A DNA stretch of 64,000 nt from Peribacillus muralis. GTDB lineage: Bacteria; Bacillota; Bacilli; Bacillales; DSM-1321. The notes under the pieces are model-generated. The model was not told the DNA's origin and ran no database searches. It was given only the letters and a program-made list of their open reading frames with translations. The DNA lies in the NCBI RefSeq assembly GCF_001645685.2, contig NZ_CP017080.1:1974001-2038000 (forward strand), in the 5' to 3' direction. Below, piece by piece: positions 54,869 through 63,913 of the stretch (its first letter is position 1; each line of letters starts with the position of its first letter). The position numbers and the translations under genes are program-made.

Positions 54869-56872
54869 ATGTTAGATAAATTAGATGCACTCTCAATCAA
54901 TACCATTCGTACTTTATCGATCGATGCAATTGAAAAGGCTAATTCTGGCCATCCAGGGATGCCGATGGGTGCAGCGCCGATGGCGTATAAACTATGGACT
55001 GAATATATGAATCATAACCCAAAAAATCCGGATTGGTTCAATAGGGATCGCTTTGTTCTTTCAGCAGGACATGGATCGATGCTGTTATATAGCCTTCTTC
55101 ACCTGTCGGGCTATGGCTTAACCATTGATGACTTAAAAGGATTCCGTCAATGGGGCAGTAAAACTCCAGGTCATCCTGAATTTGGGCATACTGCCGGTGT
55201 AGATGCAACGACTGGACCGCTAGGACAAGGGATTGCGATGGCAGTTGGGATGGCAATGGCCGAACGCCACCTGGCAGAAAGCTATAACCGTGATTCTTAT
55301 AATGTTGTCGATCATTATACATATAGCATTTGCGGAGATGGAGATTTAATGGAGGGCGTTTCTGCTGAAGCGGCATCATTAGCTGGGCATCTTCAACTTG
55401 GCAGACTTGTTGTTTTATATGACTCCAATGATATCTCCCTTGACGGTGACTTAAGTCAGTCATTCAGTGAAAGCGTAGCAGAACGTTTCAAATCCTATAA
55501 CTGGCAATATATCCGTGTTGAGGATGGAAATGATCTTCAGGAAATTGCGAAAGCGATTGAAGAAGCGAAAACTGATGATGCTCGTCCGACCTTAATAGAA
55601 GTGAAAACAGTTATCGGTTATGGTTCTCCAAACCGTTCAGGTAAGTCGGCAGTTCATGGCGCTCCGCTTGGTTCAGATGAGCTGAAGCTGACTAAAGAAG
55701 CTTACAAATGGACGTTCGAGGAAGATTTCCATGTTCCAGAGGAAGTGTATTCTCACTTCAAACAAGCCTGTGTAGAAGCTGGATCGAAAAAAGAAGAAGC
55801 TTGGAACGAATTGTTCAAGAATTACAAAGAAGCACATCCTGAATTAGCCGGACAATTGGAACTGGCAATCAAAGGTGAGCTGCCTGCTGAATGGGATCAA
55901 GACATTCCGGTTTATGAAGAAGGAAAAACTTTGGCTTCCCGTGCGTCCAGTGGAGAAGTATTAAACGCGATTGCCAAAAGGATGCCTAGCTTCATCGGTG
56001 GATCAGCAGATTTAGCTGGATCGAACAACACTGCCATTAAAGGTGAGACAGATTTATTACCGGGTAATTACAGTGGCCGAAATATATGGTTTGGTGTTCG
56101 TGAATTTGCAATGGGAGCGGCTTTGAACGGGATGACGCTTCATGGTGGACTTAAAGTGTACGGGGGAACTTTCTTTGTATTCTCTGACTACTTGCGTCCA
56201 GCCATAAGGATGGCAGCGCTGATGGGGCTACCTGTAACGTATGTTTTCACTCATGACAGCATTGCAGTAGGGGAAGACGGTCCGACACATGAGCCTATCG
56301 AACAATTGGCTTCATTACGGGCGATGCCGAACTTGGGCGTAATTCGTCCAGCTGACGGTAATGAAACGGCAGCGGCGTGGAAAGTGGCCATGGAGTCCAC
56401 AAATAAGCCAACTGCCCTTGTACTTACTCGTCAAGGATTGCCAACAATTAAAGACACTGCGAAAAATGCTTATGACGGTGTTTCTAAAGGGGCTTATATC
56501 ATCTCCGCTTCCAAGAAAGCAGAAGCCGATGCTTTACTTCTTGCGACAGGTAGTGAAGTGAACTTGGCTGTGGAAGCTCAGCAAGCATTAGCAGCAGAAG
56601 GAATCGATGTCTCTGTTGTCAGCATGCCTTCATGGGATCGTTTTGAAACGCAATCCAAAGAATATAAACAAAGTGTCATCAATCCAGCCGTGAAAAAACG
56701 TCTGGCCATTGAAGTGGCTTCACCGTTTGGCTGGGATCGCTATACAGGTGATGAGGGTGAAATTTTGGCCATCAATCACTTTGGAGCATCTGCACCAGGC
56801 AACAAGATCATGGAAGAGTTCGGGTTCACTGTTGACAATGTAGTGGCTCGTGTTAAAGGATTGCTAAAATAA
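54869..56872 (+). CDS. tkt: Transketolase
   Basis: 667 residues. The ThDP motif [19 protein letters not shown] is near 150, [17 protein letters not shown] near 100, the transketolase signature TVYVFTHDS-type segment [24 protein letters not shown] near 450, and the C-terminal [16 protein letters not shown]. Moves two-carbon units between sugar phosphates in the pentose phosphate pathway. ATG 54869 gives the usual [20 protein letters not shown] start; ATG 54857 touches the AGGAAGGG site and is less likely. Also supplies or consumes intermediates of the transaldolase steps proposed at 32-34 kb. Confidence 0.95.
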   Translation: MLDKLDALSINTIRTLSIDAIEKANSGHPGMPMGAAPMAYKLWTEYMNHNPKNPDWFNRDRFVLSAGHGSMLLYSLLHLSGYGLTIDDLKGFRQWGSKTPGHPEFGHTAGVDATTGPLGQGIAMAVGMAMAERHLAESYNRDSYNVVDHYTYSICGDGDLMEGVSAEAASLAGHLQLGRLVVLYDSNDISLDGDLSQSFSESVAERFKSYNWQYIRVEDGNDLQEIAKAIEEAKTDDARPTLIEVKTVIGYGSPNRSGKSAVHGAPLGSDELKLTKEAYKWTFEEDFHVPEEVYSHFKQACVEAGSKKEEAWNELFKNYKEAHPELAGQLELAIKGELPAEWDQDIPVYEEGKTLASRASSGEVLNAIAKRMPSFIGGSADLAGSNNTAIKGETDLLPGNYSGRNIWFGVREFAMGAALNGMTLHGGLKVYGGTFFVFSDYLRPAIRMAALMGLPVTYVFTHDSIAVGEDGPTHEPIEQLASLRAMPNLGVIRPADGNETAAAWKVAMESTNKPTALVLTRQGLPTIKDTAKNAYDGVSKGAYIISASKKAEADALLLATGSEVNLAVEAQQALAAEGIDVSVVSMPSWDRFETQSKEYKQSVINPAVKKRLAIEVASPFGWDRYTGDEGEILAINHFGASAPGNKIMEEFGFTVDNVVARVKGLLK

Positions 56873-56884
56873 TCGTAAACGGAG

Positions 56885-56917
56885 CTGACGCCAACTAGTT
56901 TGGTGTCAGTTTTTTTT
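56885..56917 (+). terminator. Terminator of tkt
   Basis: CTGACGCCAA (56885-56894) pairs with TTGGTGTCAG (56900-56909), then eight T. Confidence 0.92.
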
Positions 56918-57136
56918 ATCTTTTAATTAAGAGAAATCTTCGATTCGACAAAAAAAGAAGAAAATTTCTCCAACAAACAACATATCCTGTCCGTTTGTCA
57001 ATATATAATGAGAATAATTAATTTTCGTTTAAATATGTCATTTATAGGGGAAAGTCATCATGAGTAGGAAATATTGGAAAGTTTCGTTGTTAAGTTGCCA
57101 AGGTTAACAAAATAGGAGGCTAGGAGGCATTGGCTG

Positions 57137-57577
57137 ATGAGAACCTATCAAATTTTTTTAATCGAAGATGAATTTGCCCATCATTATTACGGTCGCGAAA
57201 AGCTATTTTTCAATTTGTTTTTGGAGTATATTCATGCAAGGGGCAGACTGAAGAGTATTTTGCAAAAACAAATCGAATTTGTCACCAAAACAGTCCCGAC
57301 TATCCCATTGCAGTTGGCTATCGAGCACCGTTTACAGCGGAAGATGAATTTTTGGACTCAAAATGGTAAATACTATCTAGAAAAAACAAATGGATCAAGT
57401 AAAGCCGTTTTAATTATTGAGAATGAATCCATTACGCTAAAAGCTGATGGAGACTATGAAGCGGAGACCGCCTTTTTTGAATGTATTCGAAAGTATGAGG
57501 CGAGTTTTCTTGCCATAGATTTTGAACACGAAAAATACGGCTGGTTAAAACCGATAAAAGAAAGAAAATTTGTCTAA
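57137..57577 (+). CDS. sirA: Sporulation inhibitor of replication SirA (YneE)
   Basis: 146 residues starting RTYQIFLIEDEFAHHYYGRE, with FLAIDFEHEKYGWLKPIKERK near the end, characteristic of SirA. In Bacillus it binds DnaA domain I and stops new rounds of replication during sporulation. Position after tkt and before yneF matches B. subtilis. AGGAGG lies about 10 bases upstream of the ATG. Confidence 0.9.
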   Translation: MRTYQIFLIEDEFAHHYYGREKLFFNLFLEYIHARGRLKSILQKQIEFVTKTVPTIPLQLAIEHRLQRKMNFWTQNGKYYLEKTNGSSKAVLIIENESITLKADGDYEAETAFFECIRKYEASFLAIDFEHEKYGWLKPIKERKFV

Positions 57578-57661
57578 ATGGGGGACTTTTCGGCAGCGGG
57601 TATTGTATAATAACCTTTGGTCTAGTACACTGATGTTAGACAACACGAAGGAGGAAATAGT

Positions 57662-57877
57662 ATGTGGGTTTACATTCTAGTTGGCGTACTGGCATTGATT
57701 GCTGGAGTAGTGCTGGGATTTTTCATCGCTCGTAAATACATGATGGATTACTTAAAGAAAAATCCGCCAATTAACGAACAAATGCTGAAAATGATGATGA
57801 TGCAAATGGGCATGAAACCATCCCAAAAGAAAATTAATCAAATGATGAGCGCCATGAATAAACAACAAACAAAATAA
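57662..57877 (+). CDS. yneF: YneF (UPF0154) small membrane protein
   Basis: 71 residues: one membrane helix ([24 protein letters not shown]), then a Met- and Lys-rich tail ([20 protein letters not shown]). Conserved in Firmicutes; function unknown. GAAGGAGG is upstream. Confidence 0.93.
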   Translation: MWVYILVGVLALIAGVVLGFFIARKYMMDYLKKNPPINEQMLKMMMMQMGMKPSQKKINQMMSAMNKQQTK

Positions 57878-58004
57878 ACTCAAGGGTTCATCCATTGATT
57901 AATGGCAATTATAAGATAAGCAAATCATAAACTACTTTGAAGAGTGAATCTTTCATCATAAATTTCCATTGTTTTTGCTTTATCTTTCAATTTCTGATCC
58001 GAAA

Positions 58005-58046
58005 CCTCTCTCTCTGTTTAATTCAAACAGAGAGAGGGGTTTTTTG
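58005..58046 (+). terminator. Terminator after yneF
   Basis: CCTCTCTCTCTGTTT pairs with AAACAGAGAGAGG around AATTC, then GGTTTTTT. Confidence 0.88.
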
Positions 58047-58093
58047 TATGAGGGGAAGCCCCCACAGAGCTAGAAAAAGGGAGGAGGTTGGAA

Positions 58094-58129
58094 ATGCGAG
58101 CAGAATTAGTAATTTTATTGCTGATTTAA
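58094..58129 (+). CDS. Possible 11-residue hydrophobic micropeptide
   Basis: GGGAGGAGG directly precedes ATG 58094; the peptide MRAELVILLLI stops at TAA. In the same frame the sequence continues VLAVNYEKSLVTIAHIW after the stop, so this could be the start of a short membrane protein broken by one nonsense change. Very short, low confidence. Confidence 0.25.
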   Translation: MRAELVILLLI

Positions 58130-58231
58130 GTACTGGCCGTTAATTACGAAAAAAGTCTCGTTACAATAGCGCATATCTGGTAAAATAGTTAATTGTAACT
58201 ACTATTACTACTAACAGGAGGTTCATCATTA

Positions 58232-58633
58232 ATGAACGATTCAGTAGGTTTTTGGAAACGATTTTTTGCAGGGTTTCTCGACGTACTAATAATTTCTTTA
58301 CCATTATCATTGATTTTCAGTTGGATAACAGGTGATTGGGAAAATGAAGATTTTTCAACTATATTGAACCTGCTTTACATGCTGATCGTCCCGATAGTAT
58401 GGTATGGCTATACAGTAGGTAAAAGGATCATGGGCATACGGATCGTACGGGTTGATGGCAGGAAATTAGGCATAGGCACGATGCTGTTAAGAACATTCGT
58501 TGCAGGTATAGTCTATGTTCTAACACTAGGGATAGGATATATTGTCAGTGCATTCATGGTCGGTATGAGAAAGGATCATCGGTCGATTCATGATTTCATT
58601 GCTGGCACATATGTGACATCGGAGAAACCTTAA
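58232..58633 (+). CDS. RDD-family membrane protein
   Basis: 133 residues. The family opens with GFWKRFFAGFLDVLIISLPLSL (Arg-Asp positions at FFAGFLD), a second helix LLYMLIVPIVWYGYTVGKRIMGIRIV, and a third FVAGIVYVLTLGIGYIVSAFMVG, ending DHRSIHDFIAGTYV. Function unknown; some relatives affect ion tolerance. Ribosome site GGAGGT 12 bases upstream; followed by a terminator. Confidence 0.88.
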   Translation: MNDSVGFWKRFFAGFLDVLIISLPLSLIFSWITGDWENEDFSTILNLLYMLIVPIVWYGYTVGKRIMGIRIVRVDGRKLGIGTMLLRTFVAGIVYVLTLGIGYIVSAFMVGMRKDHRSIHDFIAGTYVTSEKP

Positions 58634-58665
58634 TAAAAGATGAGCGGTATTAGCTACATAAAATT

Positions 58666-58710
58666 AAAAGACCTGAGTTCGGTATGCTACCCTGCTCAGG
58701 TCTTTTAAAT
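58666..58710 (+). terminator. Terminator of the RDD gene
   Basis: AAAAGACCTGAG (58666-58677) pairs with CTCAGGTCTTTT (58695-58706). Near-copy of the hairpin at 13608-13641. Confidence 0.88.
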
Positions 58711-59329
58711 TTAGCGGCATCCGTTTGTGTGTATAGTCTAGATTCTTTTGGGAATAGGATTATTCCTGGAAACATATGATAGTATTCAAAAGTATATAGT
58801 ATAGAAACCTTATTTCATTCGTCAATAATATCTTGGGAATTAGACTTATCCTCTGTGGCTGAGTCGTTTTGGAATCGTTTCCTGGTTTGCGATAGTGGAT
58901 TGATCCGTATAGGTGGACCTGATTAGAAATATATCATCTCCATATCCTTTTCATACATGTATCAAAAGGCGTGGGTCCTCTGGCAACTTAAACCACGTCT
59001 TTTTTCGCTTCTTCATCCAGTTAACATGAATCATTTCTCAGGATAACAACTTATTGTAATCATATATATTTATTACTGAAGGTTTCAGTAAACCGTTCAG
59101 TAACTGTCCTGTTGGCTTGTCAATCGTCTAGTTAGACGGTAGCCATCCCTTTAAAACTATACTCCACTTTCTTTGTTATCTGGTTTTTTAAGACTCGACT
59201 TGTCTACATATGGGATGATCTTTACTCACGGCGTGATCTAAACAATCTTCCTTACGTGATATGCATTTTTTTCATATCCATTACGTTTAGTGTGGCAAAA
59301 AGGTTGAAACAATCATAAAGTGGTGAGAG
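58711..59329. other. Long gene-free region
   Basis: No ORF with a ribosome site. A terminator-like hairpin AAAAGGCGTGG/CCACGTCTTTTTT lies at 58965-59004, suggesting a lost or unrecognised short transcript to its left. Otherwise nothing seen. Confidence 0.45.
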
Positions 59330-59342
59330 TTGACTTTAGTAT

Positions 59343-59363
59343 CTGTAACGTTTAAGATTACAG
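59343..59363. promoter_or_regulatory. CTGTAA-N9-TTACAG dyad at the second Rrf2 gene
   Basis: CTGTAA (59343-59348) and TTACAG (59358-59363) lie 18 bases before the ribosome site of the Rrf2 gene. Same TTACAG half-site as the dyad at 17077 but in the opposite arrangement. Candidate autoregulatory site. Confidence 0.45.
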
Positions 59364-59389
59364 TAATCTCCTTGAGGAGGATGCCAAAA

Positions 59390-59809
59390 GTGAATAGTGA
59401 TTTTACAATAGCTGTGCATAGTTTGGTGTATTTGGCTTATTTGCCAGATCATATGGCAAGCAGCGAGTCAATCGCAGAAAACGTTTGTACGAACTCGGCA
59501 AGGATCAGGAAAATGATGAGTTGCTTACGGAATAAAGGATATGTGAAGACTAAAGAAGGCGTTGGCGGAGGCTATATCCTTGCTTGCAATCCTGAAGAGG
59601 TAAGTTTGGCGGACATTTATATAACGGTCTCACACGGGACACTGAAGCCGAAGTGGTGTACAGGAGATCCAGAGAAAAAGTGTGTCATATCTTCCAATAC
59701 CCAGTTGGTTATGGATCAAATACTCGATGAAGCCGAACTATATTATGAAAAATATTTAGAGAATATTACCCTGAGCGCATTTTTGGAGAAAATTAAGCGA
59801 TGTCCTTGA
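59390..59809 (+). CDS. Rrf2-family transcriptional regulator (second)
   Basis: 139 residues: winged helix MNSDFTIAVHSLVYLAYL, NSARIRKMMSCLRNKGYVK and EGVGGGYILACNPEEV (about 1-75). Cysteines are at SCLRN, LACN, WCTGDPEKKCVIS and the C-terminal KRCP, again fit for thiol sensing. GTG 59390 has GAGGAGG 9 bases upstream, whereas ATG 59381 abuts it. Heads a locus with an IDEAL-domain protein, thioredoxin and Old Yellow Enzyme. Confidence 0.85.
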   Translation: MNSDFTIAVHSLVYLAYLPDHMASSESIAENVCTNSARIRKMMSCLRNKGYVKTKEGVGGGYILACNPEEVSLADIYITVSHGTLKPKWCTGDPEKKCVISSNTQLVMDQILDEAELYYEKYLENITLSAFLEKIKRCP

Positions 59810-59837
59810 TATTGATTTAGTTTTTTCTTTTATACTT

Positions 59838-59860
59838 ACTGTATATTTAATTTTTACAGT
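59838..59860. promoter_or_regulatory. ACTGTA-N11-TACAGT dyad before the IDEAL gene
   Basis: ACTGTA (59838-59843) and TACAGT (59855-59860), 23 bp overall, just upstream of ATG 59896. Suits an Rrf2 dimer. Confidence 0.5.
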
Positions 59861-59895
59861 TATATTTGATGATTATAATAAAAGGGGTGTTATAT

Positions 59896-60282
59896 ATGGC
59901 AGGAAATAAGCAGTTTGAAAATGGTGATTGGGTACAAGGAAGATCAAGAGAGGGGGAACTCATTCATGGATTCATTGAAACCTTAAGCAGAAATGAAGAC
60001 CTCATTAAAGTGAATGTTGTGGAAAGTGATAATGAAAAGGCGATTGGTAAGGCGATTTGGATTCCAAGTAAATGGACCGAAAAGCTGCCGGACATAGAAA
60101 TTAGTAACGAAAGTGATGTATTGGCATTAATTGATTTAGCGTTGATTTCCAAAGATGAGACTTGGTTTATGGAGCTATCGGGTAAATTGGAATCAATAAA
60201 GATCCATCCTAAATTAATTACGGAAAAATCCGATTTCATTTCGGATGGAAATAGAATGGCCAAACTTGATTTAAATAAATGA
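59896..60282 (+). CDS. IDEAL-domain protein
   Basis: 128 residues. The N-terminal part has EVGDW-like ENGDWVQGRSREGELIHGFIE, and the C-terminal part has the IDEAL-type phrase ALIDLALISKDETWFMELSGKL. Found in Bacillaceae as small soluble proteins of unknown function. AAAGGGGTG lies before ATG 59896. Separated from the Rrf2 gene by the dyad, so probably controlled by it; thioredoxin follows 30 bases downstream. Confidence 0.7.
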   Translation: MAGNKQFENGDWVQGRSREGELIHGFIETLSRNEDLIKVNVVESDNEKAIGKAIWIPSKWTEKLPDIEISNESDVLALIDLALISKDETWFMELSGKLESIKIHPKLITEKSDFISDGNRMAKLDLNK

Positions 60283-60312
60283 GCTGGTGGATAAAACGAG
60301 GAGGATATGATC

Positions 60313-60627
60313 ATGACTATTGAGCATGTAACGGATGATAATTTTGCGGCTGAAATTAAAGATGGTCTTGTGCTAGTTGATTTTTGGGCACCATGGTGCG
60401 GTCCGTGTAAAATGATTGCACCGGTCCTTAATGAATTGGACGCTGAAATGGGTGAGCAGGTTAAAATCGTTAAACTTAATGTTGATGAAAATACAGCGAC
60501 GACCCAACAATACGGGATTATGGGAATTCCAGCACTTATCCTTTTCAAGGATGGAGAAAAAATCGATCAGGCAGTTGGGCTGCAGCCTAAAGAAGCAATT
60601 TCTTCCTTGATTGCTAAGCATGCGTGA
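60313..60627 (+). CDS. Thioredoxin
   Basis: 104 residues, classical fold with the active site [10 protein letters not shown] at about 28-37, cis-Pro in MGIPALILF and a short C-terminal helix. Reduces protein disulfides; possible partner of the thioredoxin-reductase-like protein at 20604. GAGGAGG is 8 bases before ATG 60313. Probably an extra copy rather than the housekeeping TrxA, given its Rrf2-linked setting. Confidence 0.92.
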   Translation: MTIEHVTDDNFAAEIKDGLVLVDFWAPWCGPCKMIAPVLNELDAEMGEQVKIVKLNVDENTATTQQYGIMGIPALILFKDGEKIDQAVGLQPKEAISSLIAKHA

Positions 60628-60667
60628 TAATTTCATGACAATTTACTTATAAATGGAGGACTGGCAA

Positions 60668-61792
60668 ATGAATTCAACCTATTCACCGTTATTTGAAACA
60701 TTCAATTTAGCAAAAGGGGTGGAATTGAAAAATCGTCTGGTGATGGCACCAATGACCAATTTTTCTTCGAATCCAGACGGGACAGTAACGGATGAAGAAA
60801 TAAACTATTATGAGCGCCGATCAAGCGGGGTTGGCATGGTGATAACCGCCTGTACGTATGTGACGGCAAATGGCAAAGGATTTCATGGGGAGTTTGGCGG
60901 TGATACGGACGTCATGATTCCTAGCCTAAGTCGTTTAGCTTCGGCGATAAAAGCGAAAGGTGCAAAAGCAATCCTGCAGATTTTCCATGGCGGACGCGAG
61001 GTACCACCGGAATTAGTGCCTAATGGCGATGTTGTAAGTGCAGGCGATATCCCATCGGCAGGAGAAGGCAAACCGGTTCCTCGTCCACTTACAGAAAAGG
61101 AAATTGAATCGATTGTTCGCGATTTTGGTGAAACCACTCGACGTGCGATTGAAGCTGGATATGATGGTGTCGAAATTCACGGTGCAAATGGTTACCTGAT
61201 TCAGCAATTTTTTTCCCCACACTCGAACCGACGCGAAGACAAGTGGGGCGGATCACTTGAGAAGCGCCTGAGTTTTCCGTTAGCAGTGGTGGATGAAGTG
61301 CAAAAAGCAATTGCAAAACATGCCAAAGCTCCGTTCATCGTAGGCTATCGCTTTTCACCAGAAGAGCCTGAAACACCAGGAATCACGATGGATGATACAC
61401 TGGCATTAATCGATGGACTTGCGAGTAAGAAACTGGATTACCTTCATGTTTCATTAATGGAATTCTGGTCAAAAGCAAGAAGGGGGGCAGAGGCTGATCG
61501 GGCTCGGATAGAAATCATAAAAGAGCGTGTCGGTGACCAAGTTCCTGTCATCGGGGTTGGTTCGATTTATACTGCAGACGATGCAATCAAAGCAATGCAA
61601 TCTGGCATTCCGCTACTTGCATTAGGCCGTGAACTGATCATCGATCCTGAATGGGTACAAAAAGTGGAACAAGGAAGAGAAACTGAAATCGTCACAAAAA
61701 TAAACAGAAATCATCAACAGCAATTAGATATTCCTGATCCATTATGGCAAGCCATCATCCATTCTCCAGGATGGTTTCCGGGCATTGAATAG
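60668..61792 (+). CDS. Old-Yellow-Enzyme-family NADH:flavin oxidoreductase
   Basis: 374 residues, FMN-binding TIM barrel. Landmarks: KNRLVMAPMTNFSSNPDG near 25, FHGGREVPPE near 105, catalytic pair in GVEIHGANGYLIQQFFSPHSNRR near 175 and YRFSPEEPETPG near 235. Reduces alpha,beta-unsaturated carbonyls and electrophiles with NAD(P)H. Final gene of the Rrf2-thioredoxin locus; a strong terminator follows. Confidence 0.9.
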   Translation: MNSTYSPLFETFNLAKGVELKNRLVMAPMTNFSSNPDGTVTDEEINYYERRSSGVGMVITACTYVTANGKGFHGEFGGDTDVMIPSLSRLASAIKAKGAKAILQIFHGGREVPPELVPNGDVVSAGDIPSAGEGKPVPRPLTEKEIESIVRDFGETTRRAIEAGYDGVEIHGANGYLIQQFFSPHSNRREDKWGGSLEKRLSFPLAVVDEVQKAIAKHAKAPFIVGYRFSPEEPETPGITMDDTLALIDGLASKKLDYLHVSLMEFWSKARRGAEADRARIEIIKERVGDQVPVIGVGSIYTADDAIKAMQSGIPLLALGRELIIDPEWVQKVEQGRETEIVTKINRNHQQQLDIPDPLWQAIIHSPGWFPGIE

Positions 61793-61840
61793 GGATCGTA
61801 CAAACACCTTTTAACTCCTACCTTAAGTTGGTTACGATAG

Positions 61841-61890
61841 AACAGGGCAGGGCAGCCAATGAAGGCTGCCCTGCCCTGTTATTCCCTTTT
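61841..61890. terminator. 17-bp terminator after OYE gene
   Basis: AACAGGGCAGGGCAGCC (61841-61857) is perfectly complementary to 61864-61880, loop AATGAA, then ATTCCCTTTTT. Confidence 0.9.
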
Positions 61891-61932
61891 TAGCAGAATG
61901 GATAAAATTAAATGATATTTGCAAGGAAATGA

Positions 61933-62046
61933 TCATTTAAAAAACAGCATATAATCACTATCCAACGATGCATCATAGCTAAGGTTAAAAAATAACACGA
62001 AGGCTATTACTAGATTGAAAAAGAAGTTAATGATGGTTTTAATCAT
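61933..62046 (-). CDS. 37-residue small membrane protein
   Basis: Minus strand. AAGGGAGG lies 4 bases before ATG 62046. The peptide has one hydrophobic helix (IINFFFNLVIAFVLFFNL) followed by an acidic stretch (SYDASLDSDYMLFFK). Codon pattern and ribosome site support translation; family unknown. Confidence 0.55.
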   Translation of the reverse strand: MIKTIINFFFNLVIAFVLFFNLSYDASLDSDYMLFFK

Positions 62047-62166
62047 GGTTCCTCCCTTACTAGTTACATTCATAGTGCCGATGGACTGTCGTTCTAGTGA
62101 TTGATATCGAATGCAATATGTTTACTAAACAGCAAATCACTAGGAATTCATGGGGGGGGGGCGGAG

Positions 62167-62235
62167 ATGAATAAACCAGTTTTTGAGCAGGAGCATTCTA
62201 GTATAACTTTTCTTTTTATTGTTTTTTGTTTTTAG
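62167..62235 (+). CDS. Possible 22-residue peptide behind a G10 tract
   Basis: ATG 62167 follows GCGGAG and a run of ten G (62152-62161). The peptide MNKPVFEQEHSSITFLFIVFCF is hydrophobic at its end. Could be chance. Confidence 0.22.
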   Translation: MNKPVFEQEHSSITFLFIVFCF

Positions 62236-62449
62236 ATACGATATTCCATATGTAAAACCCATATAATTATTTGGCCAAGTAGCTAGTTATTCAATTGACT
62301 TGTTTGAAGACATTCGCAATTTTAAGAATCGTTCCCATTTGTATAGGAAACAAAACGGAAATAGTGAATGGAAAATTAATCGATTTGTGTTTAAATACGC
62401 AAAATTTCATTTCATTATTGAAACGGACCATTTCATCTTTGGAACAGAA

Positions 62450-62483
62450 AAAACACGAAGTGGTTTAATCCAACTTCGTGTTT
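62450..62483 (-). terminator. Terminator of doxX
   Basis: Minus strand AAACACGAAGT pairs with ACTTCGTGTTT and is followed by TTTCTG with a T-run of six. It lies about 15 bases past the doxX stop. Confidence 0.85.
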
Positions 62484-62497
62484 ATGATAACGGTGAC

Positions 62498-62896
62498 CTA
62501 AAAAAGAATGGAATCAAGGGAGAAGGGGCCAGCTCCGATTAATGCTACACCAATCGCCACTGCAAGAATGGCAAGGTTGTATTCGTAACCATTTTGAGTC
62601 GCCCAGTAGCCATTCGCTCCATGGACTTTAAAATTCGCTACGAGCATCGTAAGTGCAATCAATGTTCCAGCGAGAGGTGTAAGAAACCCTAACGCGAATA
62701 AAGCACCGCCAATAAGTTCTGATAAACCAGCAAATAAGGCCATCGTAACTCCAGGCTTCATGCCGATTGAGTCAAACCAGCCTCCAGTTCCTTTTAAACC
62801 GTGACCTCCAAACCAACCAAACAATTTTTGAGCGCCATGACCAACGAACGATAAACCGATAACTGCACGTATAACTAATAAACCTAAACCGATCAT
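62498..62896 (-). CDS. DoxX-family membrane protein (MhqP-like)
   Basis: 132 residues, four membrane helices. It starts MIGLGLLVIRAVIGLSFVGHG, then GWFGGHGLKGTGGWFDSIG and LIGGALFALGFLTPLAG. DoxX proteins sit in membrane thiol/quinone stress complexes; B. subtilis MhqP is of this type. AGGAGG precedes ATG 62896, and a MhqR-like box lies 36 bases upstream, supporting induction by quinones. Confidence 0.88.
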   Translation of the reverse strand: MIGLGLLVIRAVIGLSFVGHGAQKLFGWFGGHGLKGTGGWFDSIGMKPGVTMALFAGLSELIGGALFALGFLTPLAGTLIALTMLVANFKVHGANGYWATQNGYEYNLAILAVAIGVALIGAGPFSLDSILF

Positions 62897-62931
62897 TTAT
62901 AATTCCTCCTGAATTTTGTATTGAATTTAGA

Positions 62932-62960
62932 TATCTCTATTTCGAGGTAATATATCTCGA
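62932..62960. promoter_or_regulatory. MhqR-like operator before doxX
   Basis: TATCTCTATTTCGAGGTA (62932-62949) matches 15 of 18 bases of the palindrome TATCTCGAATTCGAGATA bound by MhqR. A further half-site TATCTCGA follows at 62953-62960. Confidence 0.65.
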
Positions 62961-63076
62961 AAGTATTTATCTTTAATTAAAGACAATTTATTTTACGTGT
63001 TATGTCAATAGAATTAATCAGTTTCATTTTATATTATTGCGGTAACATTCGTAACAGGAGGGCCATGCTCCGTACG

Positions 63077-63135
63077 TGTAAAAGAAGAGTTGTTGCTTAT
63101 AACACTTCTTTTACTCGAACGGCAATATACTTCAT
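63077..63135 (-). other. Hairpin with a 12-residue leader-like ORF
   Basis: Minus strand TTAAGGAGG is followed by ATG 63135 and a short frame MKYIAVRVKEVL ending at 63097. The end of this frame lies inside a stem GTAAAAGAAG/CTTCTTTTAC (63077-63114). It sits between the deacetylase and doxX genes, both on the minus strand, so it could be a leader peptide with attenuator or a gene remnant. Confidence 0.3.
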
Positions 63136-63157
63136 AATAAATTCCTCCTTAAGAGGC

Positions 63158-63913
63158 TCACTCAACAGGAAAGGTTCGGAAAAAACCGGGTGAACTTTGG
63201 TTGGATCTAAATAATAAATCAGAAACCGTCACGCACTTATATCCATTTTTATATAGATATTCCAAGGTCGGTTCCAAAGCCATAACCGTTTGCGGTCGGT
63301 CGCTCCAATCGTGGAGAAGGATGATATCACCCGCCCGTAACGAATTAATGATATGTGAGGAGATCTTATTAGGTGCCGGCCGTTTCCAGTCTTGCGGGTC
63401 TTGATGCCACGACCATAAAACGACCTTAAACCCCTTGTTTACTGCTGTATTAATGATGGTATCGTTATGGAGTCCACCTACAGGGCGATATAATGTCGGT
63501 TTGTATTTGGCAATATCCCAAATCACTTTGTCGGTTTTATCCAATTCGGAAGATAATAACTCAGCTGTCATATTTCTGTCATAATAATGATGATACGTGT
63601 GGTTCGCGATTTCATGGCCTTCTTTAATTTCTCTTATGAGGATGTCTGGATTGCTTTTCACTTTATTACCTGAAACAAAGAACGTGGCTTTAGCATTATA
63701 CTTAGCCAATATATCGAGAATTTGGGGTGTATAGGAAGGATGTGGTCCGTCATCAAAGGTGATCGCAACAATTTTTTCATTAGTTTTTCCATCCCAAATA
63801 ACGTTTCCTGTTTTTTCATATACCGCTCTGCTGGAAGTTATGGCGTCAATATGGTTAGCTTCACAGAAGAAAAGAAAAAAGAAAACGGTGAAAGTCATCA
63901 ATATGGTTTTCAA
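63158..63913 (-). CDS. Secreted polysaccharide deacetylase (NodB family)
   Basis: 251 residues. The signal peptide is about 1-24 (MKTILMTFTVFFFLFFCEAN). The NodB domain has catalytic and metal residues in ITFDDGPHPSYTPQIL, HEIANHTYHHYYD, LYRPVGGLHND and DIILLHDW. Such enzymes remove acetyl groups from peptidoglycan or chitin-like polymers and are common in spore formers (PdaA/PdaB type). TTG 63913 with GGGGGGA 6 bases upstream is chosen over the longer frame to 63988, which would bury the signal peptide. Confidence 0.87.
   Translation of the reverse strand: MKTILMTFTVFFFLFFCEANHIDAITSSRAVYEKTGNVIWDGKTNEKIVAITFDDGPHPSYTPQILDILAKYNAKATFFVSGNKVKSNPDILIREIKEGHEIANHTYHHYYDRNMTAELLSSELDKTDKVIWDIAKYKPTLYRPVGGLHNDTIINTAVNKGFKVVLWSWHQDPQDWKRPAPNKISSHIINSLRAGDIILLHDWSDRPQTVMALEPTLEYLYKNGYKCVTVSDLLFRSNQSSPGFFRTFPVE

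Noticed and set aside
62300..62542. 80-codon plus-strand frame
   Set aside because: Overlaps the doxX 3' end and its terminator, TTG start without a ribosome site; stops lie just upstream in frame. Could be a remnant at most.
63002..63193. 63-codon plus-strand frame
   Set aside because: No ribosome site, crosses a hairpin and the deacetylase end; composition not protein-like.
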